Notes: generated from the sequence alone by a model not told the origin. 11,966 nt of DNA from Limiplasma sp045538465 (GCA_045538465.1 JAZSRK010000015.1:1-11966), one strand, 5' to 3'. Positions 1 to 7,269 are shown, numbered from the stretch's first letter. Numbers and translations: made by a program.

Positions 1-1390
1 GCCCACGGATGAGGATGGTGGAGGGACGGCCGCCGGGGAAGTACTTGTTGCGGTTGTCATCTTCCTTGCCGCAGGCGAATGCCATGATCTGTGCTGCCAC
101 GTTGGCGCACAGCTTCTGCTGGGAGGTAGAGCCCTGGATGACCACGTCGCTGCCCATCTGGTTGGCCTTGAAGCCAACGAACTGCAGGGGAACGATATCG
201 GTGCCCTGGTGCAGCAGCTGATAGAAGGAATGCTGACCGTTGGTACCGGGCCCACCGAAGATCACAGGACCGGTGACGTAGTTCACAGGCTCGCCGTAGC
301 GGTTGACGGACTTGCCGTTGGATTCCATATCCAGCTGCTGCAGGTGGGCCGGGAAGCGGCTCAGCGCCTGAGAATATGGCAGCACGGCGGTGGTCGGATA
401 GCCGAGCACATTGCGCTCGTACACGCCGATCATCGCGTCCAGCATGGCGGGGTTCTTCAGCAGATCTTCGTTCTTGGACAGGGCGTCGGCCTCGGCAGCG
501 CCATTCAGGAAACGCTCGAATACTTCGGGGCCAAAGGCCAGCGACAGCACAGCGCCGCCTACAGCAGAGGTGGAGGAATAGCGGCCGCCGATGTAGTCAT
601 CCATGAAGAAAGCAGCCAGATAATCGGCGCTCTTGGCCAAGGGAGAAGTCTCGCTGGTAACGGCGATCATGTGCTTGGAGGCATCCAGACCGGCCTTGCT
701 GAGGGCATCCTTCACAAAGGATTCGTTGGTCAGGGTCTCCAGCGTGGTGCCGGACTTGGAGACCAGCACAAACAGGGAATGAGCTACATCGATCTTGCTC
801 AGCACACCGGCTGCATCGTCGGGGTCAACATTGCTGATGAACTCAGCCTTCATTTTGAAGGTACCGTTCACTTTGGCCCAGTTTTCCAGCGCCAGATACA
901 TGGCACGGGGGCCCAGATCGCTGCCGCCGATGCCGATCTGCACAACGGTGGTAAACTTTTCGCCAGCGGCGTTGGTAATTTCGCCAGCATGCACCTTGTT
1001 GGCCAGCTGGGCGATCTTGGCCTGCTGCTCCAGATAGAAAGCGCGCTTGTCAACGCCATCGGCTACTACAGCATTGCCCAGCTGACCGCGGGTCATGTGG
1101 TGCCTCACCATGCGCTTTTCGCCGGTGTTGATCACAGCGCCGTTGTACAGCTCGGTAAACTTCTCCACCAGCTGGGCTTCCTTAGCAAAGGCAGCCAAAG
1201 CGGCCAGAATATCGGCATCCACGGGGCGGGCACCGTAGTTAAAGTCCATCTCTGCACCCATGGGCACGGTGTACTGCTTTACACGCTCGGCACCGTTTTC
1301 ACCGGTCATAGCGGCAGCCAGATCCACCTTTTTGGTGTTCAAAAGCTTTTGGTAAGAGGCCAGCTTATCCATATTGTTCCAAGCGACCAT
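1..1390 (-). CDS. pgi: Glucose-6-phosphate isomerase, C-terminus beyond window edge
   Basis: Cytoplasmic enzyme interconverting glucose-6-phosphate and fructose-6-phosphate in glycolysis and gluconeogenesis. 463 codons are visible; long-form family members have about 530-550, so roughly the last 70-80 residues, including the conserved C-terminal lysine, lie outside. Visible marks: sugar-phosphate-binding IGIGGSDLG (about residues 152-160), SKSGTTLET (from 211), DDYIGGRYSS (Arg270), PGTNGQHSFYQLLHQGT (from 381) and GGRPSTILI at the edge. The start ATG at 1390 follows AAGGAGG at about 8 bases. Oddity: the family has GEPGTNGQH with a catalytic Glu, but here the codon at 253-251 is GGG, giving GGPGTNGQH (Gly380). 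The family assignment is certain; whether this copy is active is not. A long open frame on the opposite strand is a shadow of its codon bias. Confidence 0.97.
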   Translation of the reverse strand, partial: MVAWNNMDKLASYQKLLNTKKVDLAAAMTGENGAERVKQYTVPMGAEMDFNYGARPVDADILAALAAFAKEAQLVEKFTELYNGAVINTGEKRMVRHHMTRGQLGNAVVADGVDKRAFYLEQQAKIAQLANKVHAGEITNAAGEKFTTVVQIGIGGSDLGPRAMYLALENWAKVNGTFKMKAEFISNVDPDDAAGVLSKIDVAHSLFVLVSKSGTTLETLTNESFVKDALSKAGLDASKHMIAVTSETSPLAKSADYLAAFFMDDYIGGRYSSTSAVGGAVLSLAFGPEVFERFLNGAAEADALSKNEDLLKNPAMLDAMIGVYERNVLGYPTTAVLPYSQALSRFPAHLQQLDMESNGKSVNRYGEPVNYVTGPVIFGGPGTNGQHSFYQLLHQGTDIVPLQFVGFKANQMGSDVVIQGSTSQQKLCANVAAQIMAFACGKEDDNRNKYFPGGRPSTILIRG

Positions 1391-1450
1391 AGGGGAATCC
1401 TCCTTATCGTATGCACAAATTGGGTCGTGCGGTTCTTTACATACACCCAA

Positions 1451-1479
1451 ACTATACTATTATTCGCCCGAAATAGCAA
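1451..1479 (-). promoter_or_regulatory. Promoter of pgi
   Basis: On the minus strand TTGCTA (1479-1474) and TATAGT (1456-1451) are separated by exactly 17 bases, a vegetative sigma-A pattern. The start codon is about 60 bases downstream. An ATCTGG...CCAGAT inverted repeat (1495-1500 / 1509-1514) lies just upstream of the -35 and could be an operator, but nothing else supports that. Confidence 0.7.
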
Positions 1480-1524
1480 GTTTTATTGTGAAATATCTGG
1501 TGAATGCGCCAGATCAGTTTTATC

Positions 1525-1553
1525 TTGACGGATGCGTCTGCAAGGAATACAAT
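1525..1553 (+). promoter_or_regulatory. Promoter of the AEC transporter gene
   Basis: TTGACG (1525-1530) and TACAAT (1548-1553) with a 17-base spacer, each one mismatch from the sigma-A consensus. It is back to back with the pgi promoter about 45 bases away. The predicted leader to the ATG at 1619 is about 60 bases. Confidence 0.75.
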
Positions 1554-1618
1554 GCAAAACGGATCAAACGCAACACAGGCGAAGATGGGGGAACCCCCTG
1601 CGCCGGAAAGAGGCATTT

Positions 1619-2554
1619 ATGGAGCTTGCACTGGTGCTTGCCAAGCAGTTGGGCGCCATGTTCATCATGTTGGCCGTCGGCTTTTTGCTGGTAAAGGTCA
1701 AACTTTTAAAAACAGAGGATAGTAAACCCCTTTCCATTCTGATCATTTACGTTATTTCGCCCTGTATGATCTTTAACTCCTTCCAGCAAAGCTTTGAGAA
1801 GGAAATATTGCAGGGGCTTCTGTGGGGGATCCTGGTGGCTGCCTTCATCCACCTGCTGTTTTATCTGGTGGGGCATGCCCTGAAAAAGCCGCTAAAGCTC
1901 GGCGATCTGGATCGAATGAACATTATGTATGTAAACGCCGGCAATCTGATCATTCCGCTGGTGGGTGCATCGTTGGGCGCAGAATGGGTGGTGTACACCA
2001 CGGCTTATGTGCTGGTGTTTTTGCCGCTGATGTGGGGGCATGGATATTCGGTCATCAGCGGCGAAAAGTCGCTCAAAATGAAAAAAGTGCTGCTTAACCC
2101 CAATATCGTAGCGATTTTGCTGGGACTTGTGTTCTTTATTACCGGTTGGCGGCTGCCGGAAGTGGCCGCCAATGCTGTGACTGGCTTTGGCAATTTGATC
2201 GCCCCGATCAATATGCTCATGCTGGGCATCATGATGGCTGGCTGCAATTTGAAGGAAATGTTCTCCATCAAGCGGGCATACATCGTGTGCTTTATCAGGC
2301 TAGTGCTTTGCCCCGTGTTGGTCATTCTCCTGATGAAACTGACCGGTGTAACAGGCTGGTTCCCCATGGGCAAGAGCATTTTGCTGGTAAGCCTCTTGGC
2401 GGCCTGCGCACCCAGCGGCTCCAATGTTGTGCAGATCTCGCAGCTGTTTGACCATCGAGATGCGGGCTATGCTGCCACTGTGAATATTCTAACTTGCTTG
2501 TTCTGCGCAGTTACCATCCCGCTGATGGCATGGCTGTATCAGGCGGTTATTTGA
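1619..2554 (+). CDS. AEC (auxin efflux carrier) family transporter
   Basis: Integral membrane permease of 311 residues, the usual size for bacterial AEC/malate-permease-like carriers. These are secondary transporters of small organic anions or other solutes; the substrate cannot be read from sequence. About ten hydrophobic segments span the protein, beginning MELALVLAKQLGAMFIMLAV. Family-like features are the early SPCMIFNSF segment, the NAGNLIIPLVGASLG motif in the first half and the AACAPSGSNVVQISQLF segment near the C-terminus. The frame is open further upstream to 1532, but ATG 1619 is preferred: it follows a GAAAGAGG ribosome site at about 5 bases and begins directly with a membrane segment. 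It is a single-gene unit with its own promoter and terminator, divergent from pgi and convergent with the nucleotidase gene. Confidence 0.88.
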   Translation: MELALVLAKQLGAMFIMLAVGFLLVKVKLLKTEDSKPLSILIIYVISPCMIFNSFQQSFEKEILQGLLWGILVAAFIHLLFYLVGHALKKPLKLGDLDRMNIMYVNAGNLIIPLVGASLGAEWVVYTTAYVLVFLPLMWGHGYSVISGEKSLKMKKVLLNPNIVAILLGLVFFITGWRLPEVAANAVTGFGNLIAPINMLMLGIMMAGCNLKEMFSIKRAYIVCFIRLVLCPVLVILLMKLTGVTGWFPMGKSILLVSLLAACAPSGSNVVQISQLFDHRDAGYAATVNILTCLFCAVTIPLMAWLYQAVI

Positions 2555-2558
2555 TGAC

Positions 2559-2601
2559 AAAAGGGGCCGTCTCAAAATACAATTTTGAGACAGTCCCTTT
2601 T
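2559..2601. terminator. Bidirectional rho-independent terminator
   Basis: A near-perfect inverted repeat of about 20 bp (one C-A mismatch, one G-U pair) with the three-base loop ACA at 2579-2581. The outer ends are AAAAGGGG on the left and CCCTTTT on the right, so a T-tract follows the hairpin on both strands. It lies between the converging transporter (+) and nucleotidase (-) genes and can serve both. Confidence 0.9.
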
Positions 2602-2637
2602 GTGCTATCTGGTTTTTTCCCAATTCTGTATTCAGCC

Positions 2638-4371
2638 CTACGGCTGGTCATTCAGGTTATAGCTCTGTCGATCCGGCACAGGGATCTCGCCTGTGCGGAT
2701 CTTTTCAATGATCTCAGCCCGGCGTGGGTCATCCAGCTGCAGGTCTACGCCTACGATGCGCCAGTTATTGTCCACCATTGGCGCAACGGGAGAATGGGCT
2801 GCAAAGTAGGCTACGATCATATCCCGGATGGAGCAGGAGGATTCCCACTCTGCCACACCGGCGATCATGTCGTGCCCCTTGAGGGTGGTGGAATAGCGGT
2901 AATTGCTTACGGCCAGCGTAAGCAGTTGGTCATCCTGCAGGGGTTGACCGTGGAAGAGCACGTTGCGGATACGGTGTCCTTTGGGCTGGCTCAGGTCGAT
3001 CTCGTACTCCACCCCGGCAAACATGTCGTACTGGTGGTTGGGCACATCAGGATCGAAGGAAATGTTGATGTCCCCGGGGACCCATTGGTTGTAGTACTCC
3101 GCTGACCATTCCATATAGGCTTTCAGCTCTGCACCGGTCACTGTGACCCGGCAGAGGGTGTTGTCGTACTTATACATTTCGAATATATCGCCGTAATGGA
3201 TGTCGCCTTGGGGCAGATCGGCGTTGTTGGATAGCATGGGCGCAGCCGATACATCCGCACCGGAGTTGATAAGCTGGATATGATTGATCAGATCCATCAC
3301 GGGCGTATCCATCAGACGGCCGGAGGGCAAGCCGAAGATCTCGCTTTCCGGCTGAAAGGCGGCTGTGGTGGAGCCTAGTACAGAAGTCTGAATGTACTGG
3401 ATCGTTTCGTTGTGGGCAAAGGCTACCTCCGGCAGCGTGCGCAGCGCTTCGGAAGGCTCTATATCTTTCATGTCCACTACCGTTACCGAGGAATCGATCA
3501 GGTTTCGATCTGCATCAAAGGTCAGGTCGAAGCGCACGATATCGCGCCCGGCATTTCGCGGAGCGCCGATCACGGCGGTATCCCATTCCTTGTTGAGCCT
3601 GTTGTGCTCGTGCCCCACCAGTAGCACCTGCACCTGCGGGTTGGCATAGAGGATCTTCTGCCCGGAATCGGGGCCGTACCAGTTGGTGGAATCGCCCCAT
3701 AGCCCCATATGGGCTGCGACCACGATCAGATCGGCCTCGTCGCCGATCTCGGCTATGGTACGCTGCACAGCATCGTTGCTGCGCTCGTAGGTGCACTGGT
3801 CAATGCCCGGTTTGCCCATATCCCAAATGGGAATGGCAGGGTATACCACGCCGATGATCGCTACCCGGATGCCGGAACGCTCCACGATCGTCCATCCTGC
3901 GCCGGTAAGGTATTGACCGTTTTCATCCAATACATTGGCGCACAGTACAGGAAACTGCGCTTGAGAACAGATCTGCTTCAGGGTGGGAATGCCCCAGTTG
4001 AACTCGTGGTTGCCCAACGCCATGGCATCATAACCCATGGCATTCATGGCGGCCAGCACTGGGTGCAGGCGCTCCGGTGCTTTGTTATACAGATCATCGG
4101 TCATAATGGTGCCCTGAATGGTATCGCCGTTGTCGATCAAAATAACGTTGGGGCATTCCCTGCGCACCTGCTGTATGTAGGTGTATAGGCGGGCCATGCC
4201 GTCGTTGCGGGTCTCCTTGCTGTCTTCGTAGGTGTAGCCCCAGATGTTGCCGTGAAGGTCGGATGTGCCCAAAATGGTCAAGGTGGTTTCAGCTTCGGCG
4301 CAGGCGCAAGCGCAAAGGCATAGCGCCAACAAAGTGAGCAGGCAGAAAAGAAGGGTCGATCGCTTTTTCAA
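2638..4371 (-). CDS. Exported 5'-nucleotidase / 2',3'-cyclic phosphodiesterase family protein
   Basis: Secreted metallophosphoesterase of the UshA/CpdB/YfkN type, hydrolysing nucleotides (5'-, 3'- or 2',3'-cyclic) outside the membrane for phosphate and nucleoside salvage; exact specificity is uncertain. The 577 residues start with a signal peptide (LKKRSTLLFCLLTLLALCLC..., cleavage probably near residues 23-27). Two-metal site residues are visible: Asp38 and His40 (TSDLHG), Asp83 (DNGDT), Asn121-His122 (GNHEF), His221 (AAHMGLWGD), His254 and His256 (GHEH). The 5'-nucleotidase C-terminal domain covers about 330-550. The start is TTG at 4371: it is preceded by AAAGGAGG at 7 bases and begins the signal peptide, whereas the open frame running on to 4731 crosses the promoter and the divergent gene. 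No sortase motif or C-terminal anchor is seen. Confidence 0.93.
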   Translation of the reverse strand: MKKRSTLLFCLLTLLALCLCACACAEAETTLTILGTSDLHGNIWGYTYEDSKETRNDGMARLYTYIQQVRRECPNVILIDNGDTIQGTIMTDDLYNKAPERLHPVLAAMNAMGYDAMALGNHEFNWGIPTLKQICSQAQFPVLCANVLDENGQYLTGAGWTIVERSGIRVAIIGVVYPAIPIWDMGKPGIDQCTYERSNDAVQRTIAEIGDEADLIVVAAHMGLWGDSTNWYGPDSGQKILYANPQVQVLLVGHEHNRLNKEWDTAVIGAPRNAGRDIVRFDLTFDADRNLIDSSVTVVDMKDIEPSEALRTLPEVAFAHNETIQYIQTSVLGSTTAAFQPESEIFGLPSGRLMDTPVMDLINHIQLINSGADVSAAPMLSNNADLPQGDIHYGDIFEMYKYDNTLCRVTVTGAELKAYMEWSAEYYNQWVPGDINISFDPDVPNHQYDMFAGVEYEIDLSQPKGHRIRNVLFHGQPLQDDQLLTLAVSNYRYSTTLKGHDMIAGVAEWESSCSIRDMIVAYFAAHSPVAPMVDNNWRIVGVDLQLDDPRRAEIIEKIRTGEIPVPDRQSYNLNDQP

Positions 4372-4509
4372 AAAGAAGCCTCCTTTGCGCAACGGGAAGG
4401 ATGGAGCTTGGGAAAAGCCAGCAGCTTGCTGCAATGAAAAAAGGCAGTCCCGGTGGCTTGTTCGTCTGTTGATAATATTGGGTACTTTTGCACCGGTCTG
4501 ATTGGAAAA

Positions 4510-4538
4510 ATGATAGCACGAAAGTGCGGAAAAAGCAA
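4510..4538 (-). promoter_or_regulatory. Promoter of the nucleotidase gene
   Basis: On the minus strand TTGCTT (4538-4533) and TATCAT (4515-4510) are spaced by 17 bases. The predicted start lies near 4503, giving a leader of about 130 bases before the TTG at 4371. The leader holds a weak long-range CCGGTG/CACCGG pairing (4450-4455 / 4491-4496) and a GCAGC-TT-GCTGC repeat. I do not recognise a riboswitch in it. Confidence 0.72.
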
Positions 4539-4567
4539 GAATACTCAAGGCATCACGAAGGCACCTG

Positions 4568-4596
4568 TTGCTTGGTCGGCAAAAGGATGATATACT
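4568..4596 (+). promoter_or_regulatory. Promoter of the small lipoprotein gene
   Basis: TTGCTT (4568-4573) and TATACT (4591-4596) with a 17-base spacer. The GAGGAGG ribosome site begins only about 10 bases past the -10, so the leader is very short. It shares the same TTGCTT -35 hexamer as the divergent nucleotidase promoter 30 bases away. Confidence 0.75.
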
Positions 4597-4621
4597 GCAT
4601 AAAAAGAGGAGGGGATCCGAT

Positions 4622-5032
4622 TTGAAGTGGCTAAGACTATGTGCATTGCTGGTGCTTTGTGTGCTGCTGTTTAGCAGTTGCTCGGGTATGGACAGCGATG
4701 CCAAAAGAGCATCGGAGATCCTGATCGCCAATTTTCCGTATTTCGATTCGCCAGAGAGCCTGCGTTTTGTTAGCGGTACTGGCGAGCTGAAACGGGATGT
4801 GAAGGGGTATGTGGACGGTTTGCTCTATGCCTGTCTGGAAGTGGAAAATGCACAAGGCGTTAAGGAGATCGGGTATTATGTGCTGTGCATCAGCTATGAT
4901 GACCACAATGGGCATATCGTCGATCCCGTAAAGTATCCGAATTATTATATGAATAAAGCATATTTTGAAAAGCAGGATATTCCACCAGAGGAAGTGAACG
5001 AGTTTCTTGCCGCTCATTTTGAGCAACAATAA
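4622..5032 (+). CDS. Small putative lipoprotein, function unknown
   Basis: A 136-residue exported protein of no family I recognise. A short basic start and hydrophobic core (KWLRLCALLVLCVLLF) lead to SSC with the probable lipid-carrying Cys at residue 20, a slightly non-canonical lipobox. The mature part, about 116 residues, is mixed charged and aromatic, with no repeats or membrane segments; it looks like one small soluble domain outside the membrane. The start is TTG at 4622, chosen because GAGGAGG (4606-4612) precedes it at about 9 bases and it opens the signal sequence; the only upstream ATG in frame lies inside the promoter. It diverges from the nucleotidase gene and has its own terminator. 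Confidence 0.8.
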   Translation: MKWLRLCALLVLCVLLFSSCSGMDSDAKRASEILIANFPYFDSPESLRFVSGTGELKRDVKGYVDGLLYACLEVENAQGVKEIGYYVLCISYDDHNGHIVDPVKYPNYYMNKAYFEKQDIPPEEVNEFLAAHFEQQ

Positions 5033-5040
5033 ACCGGCGT

Positions 5041-5076
5041 AGAAACGCCGCCATCCATACCGATGGCGGCGTTTCT
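5041..5076 (+). terminator. Terminator of the small lipoprotein gene
   Basis: A perfect 15-bp stem (5041-5055 with 5062-5076) around the six-base loop CATACC. The arms are AGAAACGCCGCCATC and its complement. It sits 9 bases after the stop codon. The T-rich end (GTTTCTATT) lies partly inside the stem. Confidence 0.85.
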
Positions 5077-5137
5077 ATTCGACCGGCATGTGCACCACCA
5101 AACCGGTAAAAAAACCTGTGCAAATATTGTAAAAATA

Positions 5138-5146
5138 TGTTATAGT
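5138..5146 (+). promoter_or_regulatory. Extended -10 promoter of the DUF6273 lipoprotein gene
   Basis: TGTTATAGT is an extended -10 element (TGn-TATAGT, 5138-5146) in an A/T-rich stretch; no good -35 is visible at 16-18 bases. The leader to the start at 5232 is about 80 bases and can form a GGTGAG/CTCGCC hairpin between about 5176 and 5200. Confidence 0.6.
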
Positions 5147-5219
5147 ATGGGATACAAGGATTTGTTCGGTAAAAAGGTGAGGGCATACTTACGCTCGCCC
5201 TGCATAAACCGACAACAAA

Positions 5220-5231
5220 GGAGGATCCTCC
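5220..5231 (+). promoter_or_regulatory. Ribosome-binding site inside a perfect palindrome
   Basis: GGAGGATCCTCC is a 12-base perfect palindrome whose last base touches the ATG at 5232. Its left half is the Shine-Dalgarno sequence (GGAGG, 7-base spacing) and its right half is an anti-Shine-Dalgarno. A single mRNA would have too small a loop to close it fully, but two copies, or the 3' half pairing with another ribosome site, could. Confidence 0.7.
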
Positions 5232-7148
5232 ATGAAAAAGACAAGCATTGCAAAACGGATCGTAGCATTGCTGCTACTGGCAGTAATGCTGCTGAGCCTG
5301 ACCAGCTGCGCCATCAGTAAATACAAAAAAGCAGCACAGCTGATCGCACAGGGCAGGTACGAAGAGGCTGCCCAGATTTATACAGAGTTGGGCACCTATG
5401 AGGATTCTGCCAAGCTGGCGCAGTATGCCAAGGCAGCCGATGCAGGCGAAAAAGGCAATTTCGAAGCCTGCTTGACCATCTTTGGCAACTTGGGCGATTA
5501 TCAGGATAGTCCCCAGCGATTGCAATATTATACTGCTCGCCAGTATGAAGCACAGGCTGCTGCCAATGGTGCAGCTAATGCATACGAAGCTTACGAAAAC
5601 TATATCAAAGCAGCAGAGATCTACCATTTTTTGCCTCTGTATCTGGATGCCGATGCCCGGGATGCGGCATGCATTCAGGCAGCATACGATATGCCAGCAA
5701 TGCTGGCAGCAGAGGGAGACTATGGCACTGCTGCTGAAATAATGGGTGATTTTGCTGATTACATGAAAGATAAACGAGCGGGATCGGGAGTCTATACGGA
5801 TGCCTTGAATTGGAAGGAGTACTACAACGCATGTGCTATAGAAGCCGAGGGTGAGTACGTAAAGGCAGCGCGGATCTTTGACGACCTTGATGGCTTTGGC
5901 GATGCTGCTCAGCGTTCGATGGCTGCATACCAAACAGTTTATACCGCAGCGGAGGCTGCGCTGGCGGCAGGCGACCCTTATACAGCATATGTGCTGTTTG
6001 GTTCTATGCCGGAATATTTTATTAGCGCCGACCGTGCCGAAGAAAGCGCCTACCTCTATGGCGAAAAACTTCTTGCTGAGGGTAATTATGCAGATGCAAA
6101 AGTTGCTTTTGAAAATGCCGGGGATTATAGCGATGCTTCCACCCGGTACGCTGCCTATTGGTATGCCCAAGGTGAAGCTTATCTTGCAGTAGAAACACCT
6201 GACTACGAAGCCGCAAAAGCTGCCTTCACCGAAGCGGGCGACTATAGCGATGCTTCCACCCGCTACGCAGCCTATTGGTATGCTCAAGGCGAAGATTATC
6301 TTGCAGCAGAAACACCTGACTACGAATCCGCTAAAGCTGCTTTCATTGAAGCGGGTGACTACAGCGATGCCGCAGAACTCGCCGCCTATGGTTGCGACTA
6401 TCAAAAAGCCCAAGACCTGATGGCTGCCGGGGATTATTCAAGCGCTTATAACATATACTTGACCCTGAAAGGCTACAAGGATGTTGACACCCTGCTTTCG
6501 ACTGACGAGAATCTGAAAGCAGTAGCAGCACGCGACGCGAAGTTCGCTGTAGGCAATTATGTTACCTTCGGCAGCTATCCGCAGACCGCAGCCGGTACGG
6601 ATGATACTCCCATTGAGTGGTTGGTATTGGCACGGGATGGCAACAATGCATTTCTCATCAGCCGGTACGGATTGGATTACCAACCGTATCATAAGAGCTA
6701 CACAGATATCACATGGGAGAAATGTACTTTGCGTACATGGCTGAACGATACCTTTATCAACAAGGCATTTAGTGCACAGGAACAAGTCGGCATCCTGACT
6801 ACCCATGTGCCAGCCCATAAGAATCCCAAATACCCTATGAATCCCGGTAACGATACGCAGGACAAGATATTTCTGTTGAGCATAACAGAGGCAGAAACAT
6901 ATTTCCAAAACGATGAGGCACGGGAATGTAAGCCGACTGCATATGCGGTACAGCAAGGTGCTCATGAAAGCACCAGCAGTTCCACGAAGGGGAACTGCCG
7001 GTGGTGGCTCCGGTCGCCCGGCTATGATTGGAGGTATGCCGCCTTTGTGCTCAGTGACGGCTCGCTTTACCACAGTGGCTGCATTGTCGCCAACGACTTC
7101 GCCGTTCGCCCCGCTTTGTGGATCGATCTGGATTCTGGCATCTTCTAA
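5232..7148 (+). CDS. TPR-like repeat lipoprotein with C-terminal DUF6273 (C-type-lectin-like) domain
   Basis: Surface-anchored lipoprotein of 638 residues. A lipoprotein signal peptide (MKKTSIAKRIVALLLLAVML, lipobox LTSC, Cys26) is followed by TPR/Sel1-like helical repeats from about 30 to 430, recognisable by AxxLIAQGRYEEAAxIYxxLGxYxDS-type units. Two 39-residue units at about 298-375 are nearly identical. From about 438 to 633 is a DUF6273 domain: FGSYPQT at 447, PIEWLVL, LRTWLND, then WWLRSPG at 591-597 and VRPALWIDL at 625-633. This fold carries ligand-binding loops near its C-terminus, so the protein probably binds something outside the cell; the ligand is unknown. The last 45 codons look like a variable region (separate entry). 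Start ATG 5232 has GGAGG at 7 bases. It is a single-gene unit. Confidence 0.92.
   Translation: MKKTSIAKRIVALLLLAVMLLSLTSCAISKYKKAAQLIAQGRYEEAAQIYTELGTYEDSAKLAQYAKAADAGEKGNFEACLTIFGNLGDYQDSPQRLQYYTARQYEAQAAANGAANAYEAYENYIKAAEIYHFLPLYLDADARDAACIQAAYDMPAMLAAEGDYGTAAEIMGDFADYMKDKRAGSGVYTDALNWKEYYNACAIEAEGEYVKAARIFDDLDGFGDAAQRSMAAYQTVYTAAEAALAAGDPYTAYVLFGSMPEYFISADRAEESAYLYGEKLLAEGNYADAKVAFENAGDYSDASTRYAAYWYAQGEAYLAVETPDYEAAKAAFTEAGDYSDASTRYAAYWYAQGEDYLAAETPDYESAKAAFIEAGDYSDAAELAAYGCDYQKAQDLMAAGDYSSAYNIYLTLKGYKDVDTLLSTDENLKAVAARDAKFAVGNYVTFGSYPQTAAGTDDTPIEWLVLARDGNNAFLISRYGLDYQPYHKSYTDITWEKCTLRTWLNDTFINKAFSAQEQVGILTTHVPAHKNPKYPMNPGNDTQDKIFLLSITEAETYFQNDEARECKPTAYAVQQGAHESTSSSTKGNCRWWLRSPGYDWRYAAFVLSDGSLYHSGCIVANDFAVRPALWIDLDSGIF
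6123..6380 (+). repeat. Tandem 117-bp (39-residue) direct repeats in the lipoprotein gene
   Basis: Two full units begin at 6123 and 6240, and a third, partial one at 6357, each exactly 117 bases apart. Each encodes AGDYSDA(S/A)...YAAYWYAQGE-YLA-ETPDYE-AKAAF. The DNA is nearly identical apart from mostly third-position changes, which points to recent in-frame duplication of one TPR-like unit. Copy number is likely to differ between strains. Confidence 0.85.
7002..7148 (+). other. Candidate DGR variable region at the 3' end of the DUF6273 gene
   Basis: Codons 598-623 alternate invariant residues (AA, V, SDGSL, G, V) with residues drawn from NNT/NNC codons: TAT, GAT, TAT, TTT, CTC, TAC, CAC, AGT, TGC, ATT, GCC, AAC, GAC, TTC. 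This is what adenine mutagenesis of AAT/AAC codons in a template repeat would give. The segment lies between the WWLRSPG motif and a G/C-rich, probably invariant end (from 7101, VRPALW). That end would match the initiation-of-mutagenic-homing position. A DGR needs a reverse transcriptase and a template repeat; neither is in the window, so this is an inference from codon pattern and fold. Confidence 0.5.
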
Positions 7149-7165
7149 TCTGTCATCGTCCACTC

Positions 7166-7182
7166 TTGCGCCGTAGGCGCAA
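7166..7182. repeat. Hairpin 1 downstream of the DUF6273 gene
   Basis: TTGCGCC-GTA-GGCGCAA, a perfect 7-bp stem with a three-base loop, 17 bases after the stop codon. It lies where DGR variable regions usually have a hairpin/cruciform element. Confidence 0.8.
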
Positions 7183-7186
7183 TCTA

Positions 7187-7206
7187 TTGCGGGCGTAAGC
7201 CCGCAA
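7187..7206. repeat. Hairpin 2 downstream of the DUF6273 gene
   Basis: TTGCGGGC-GTAA-GCCCGCAA, a perfect 8-bp stem with a GNRA-type tetraloop, 4 bases after hairpin 1. Its arms are also complementary to the arms of the terminator at 7270-7305, so alternative pairings exist. Confidence 0.85.
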
Positions 7207-7211
7207 ATCTC

Positions 7212-7231
7212 TTGCCGCTGTAATGCAGCAA
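7212..7231. repeat. Hairpin 3 downstream of the DUF6273 gene (imperfect)
   Basis: TTGC-C-GC / GC-A-GCAA around the loop TGTAAT, a 6-bp stem with one mismatch. It repeats the TTGC...GCAA outline of the two preceding hairpins. Confidence 0.6.
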
Positions 7232-7269
7232 CTGCGATCACGAAATCCCCCCACGCACAACAAAAACAC

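Noticed and set aside
209..1528. Long plus-strand open frame (439 codons) opposite pgi
   Set aside because: It is antisense to a complete-looking glucose-6-phosphate isomerase, has low-complexity Gly/His/Gln composition and no ribosome site; it is a shadow of the codon bias of pgi.
4372..4503. Riboswitch in the long leader of the nucleotidase gene
   Set aside because: Only weak pairings are visible and no known aptamer core is recognisable, so it is not listed as a feature.
4372..4731. N-terminal extension of the nucleotidase to an ATG at 4731
   Set aside because: The extension crosses the -10/-35 region, has no signal-like sequence and overlaps the divergent lipoprotein gene; the TTG at 4371 has an ideal ribosome site and starts the signal peptide.
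6123..6380. CRISPR-like array
   Set aside because: The repeats are 117 bases, contiguous, in frame and coding; there are no spacers.
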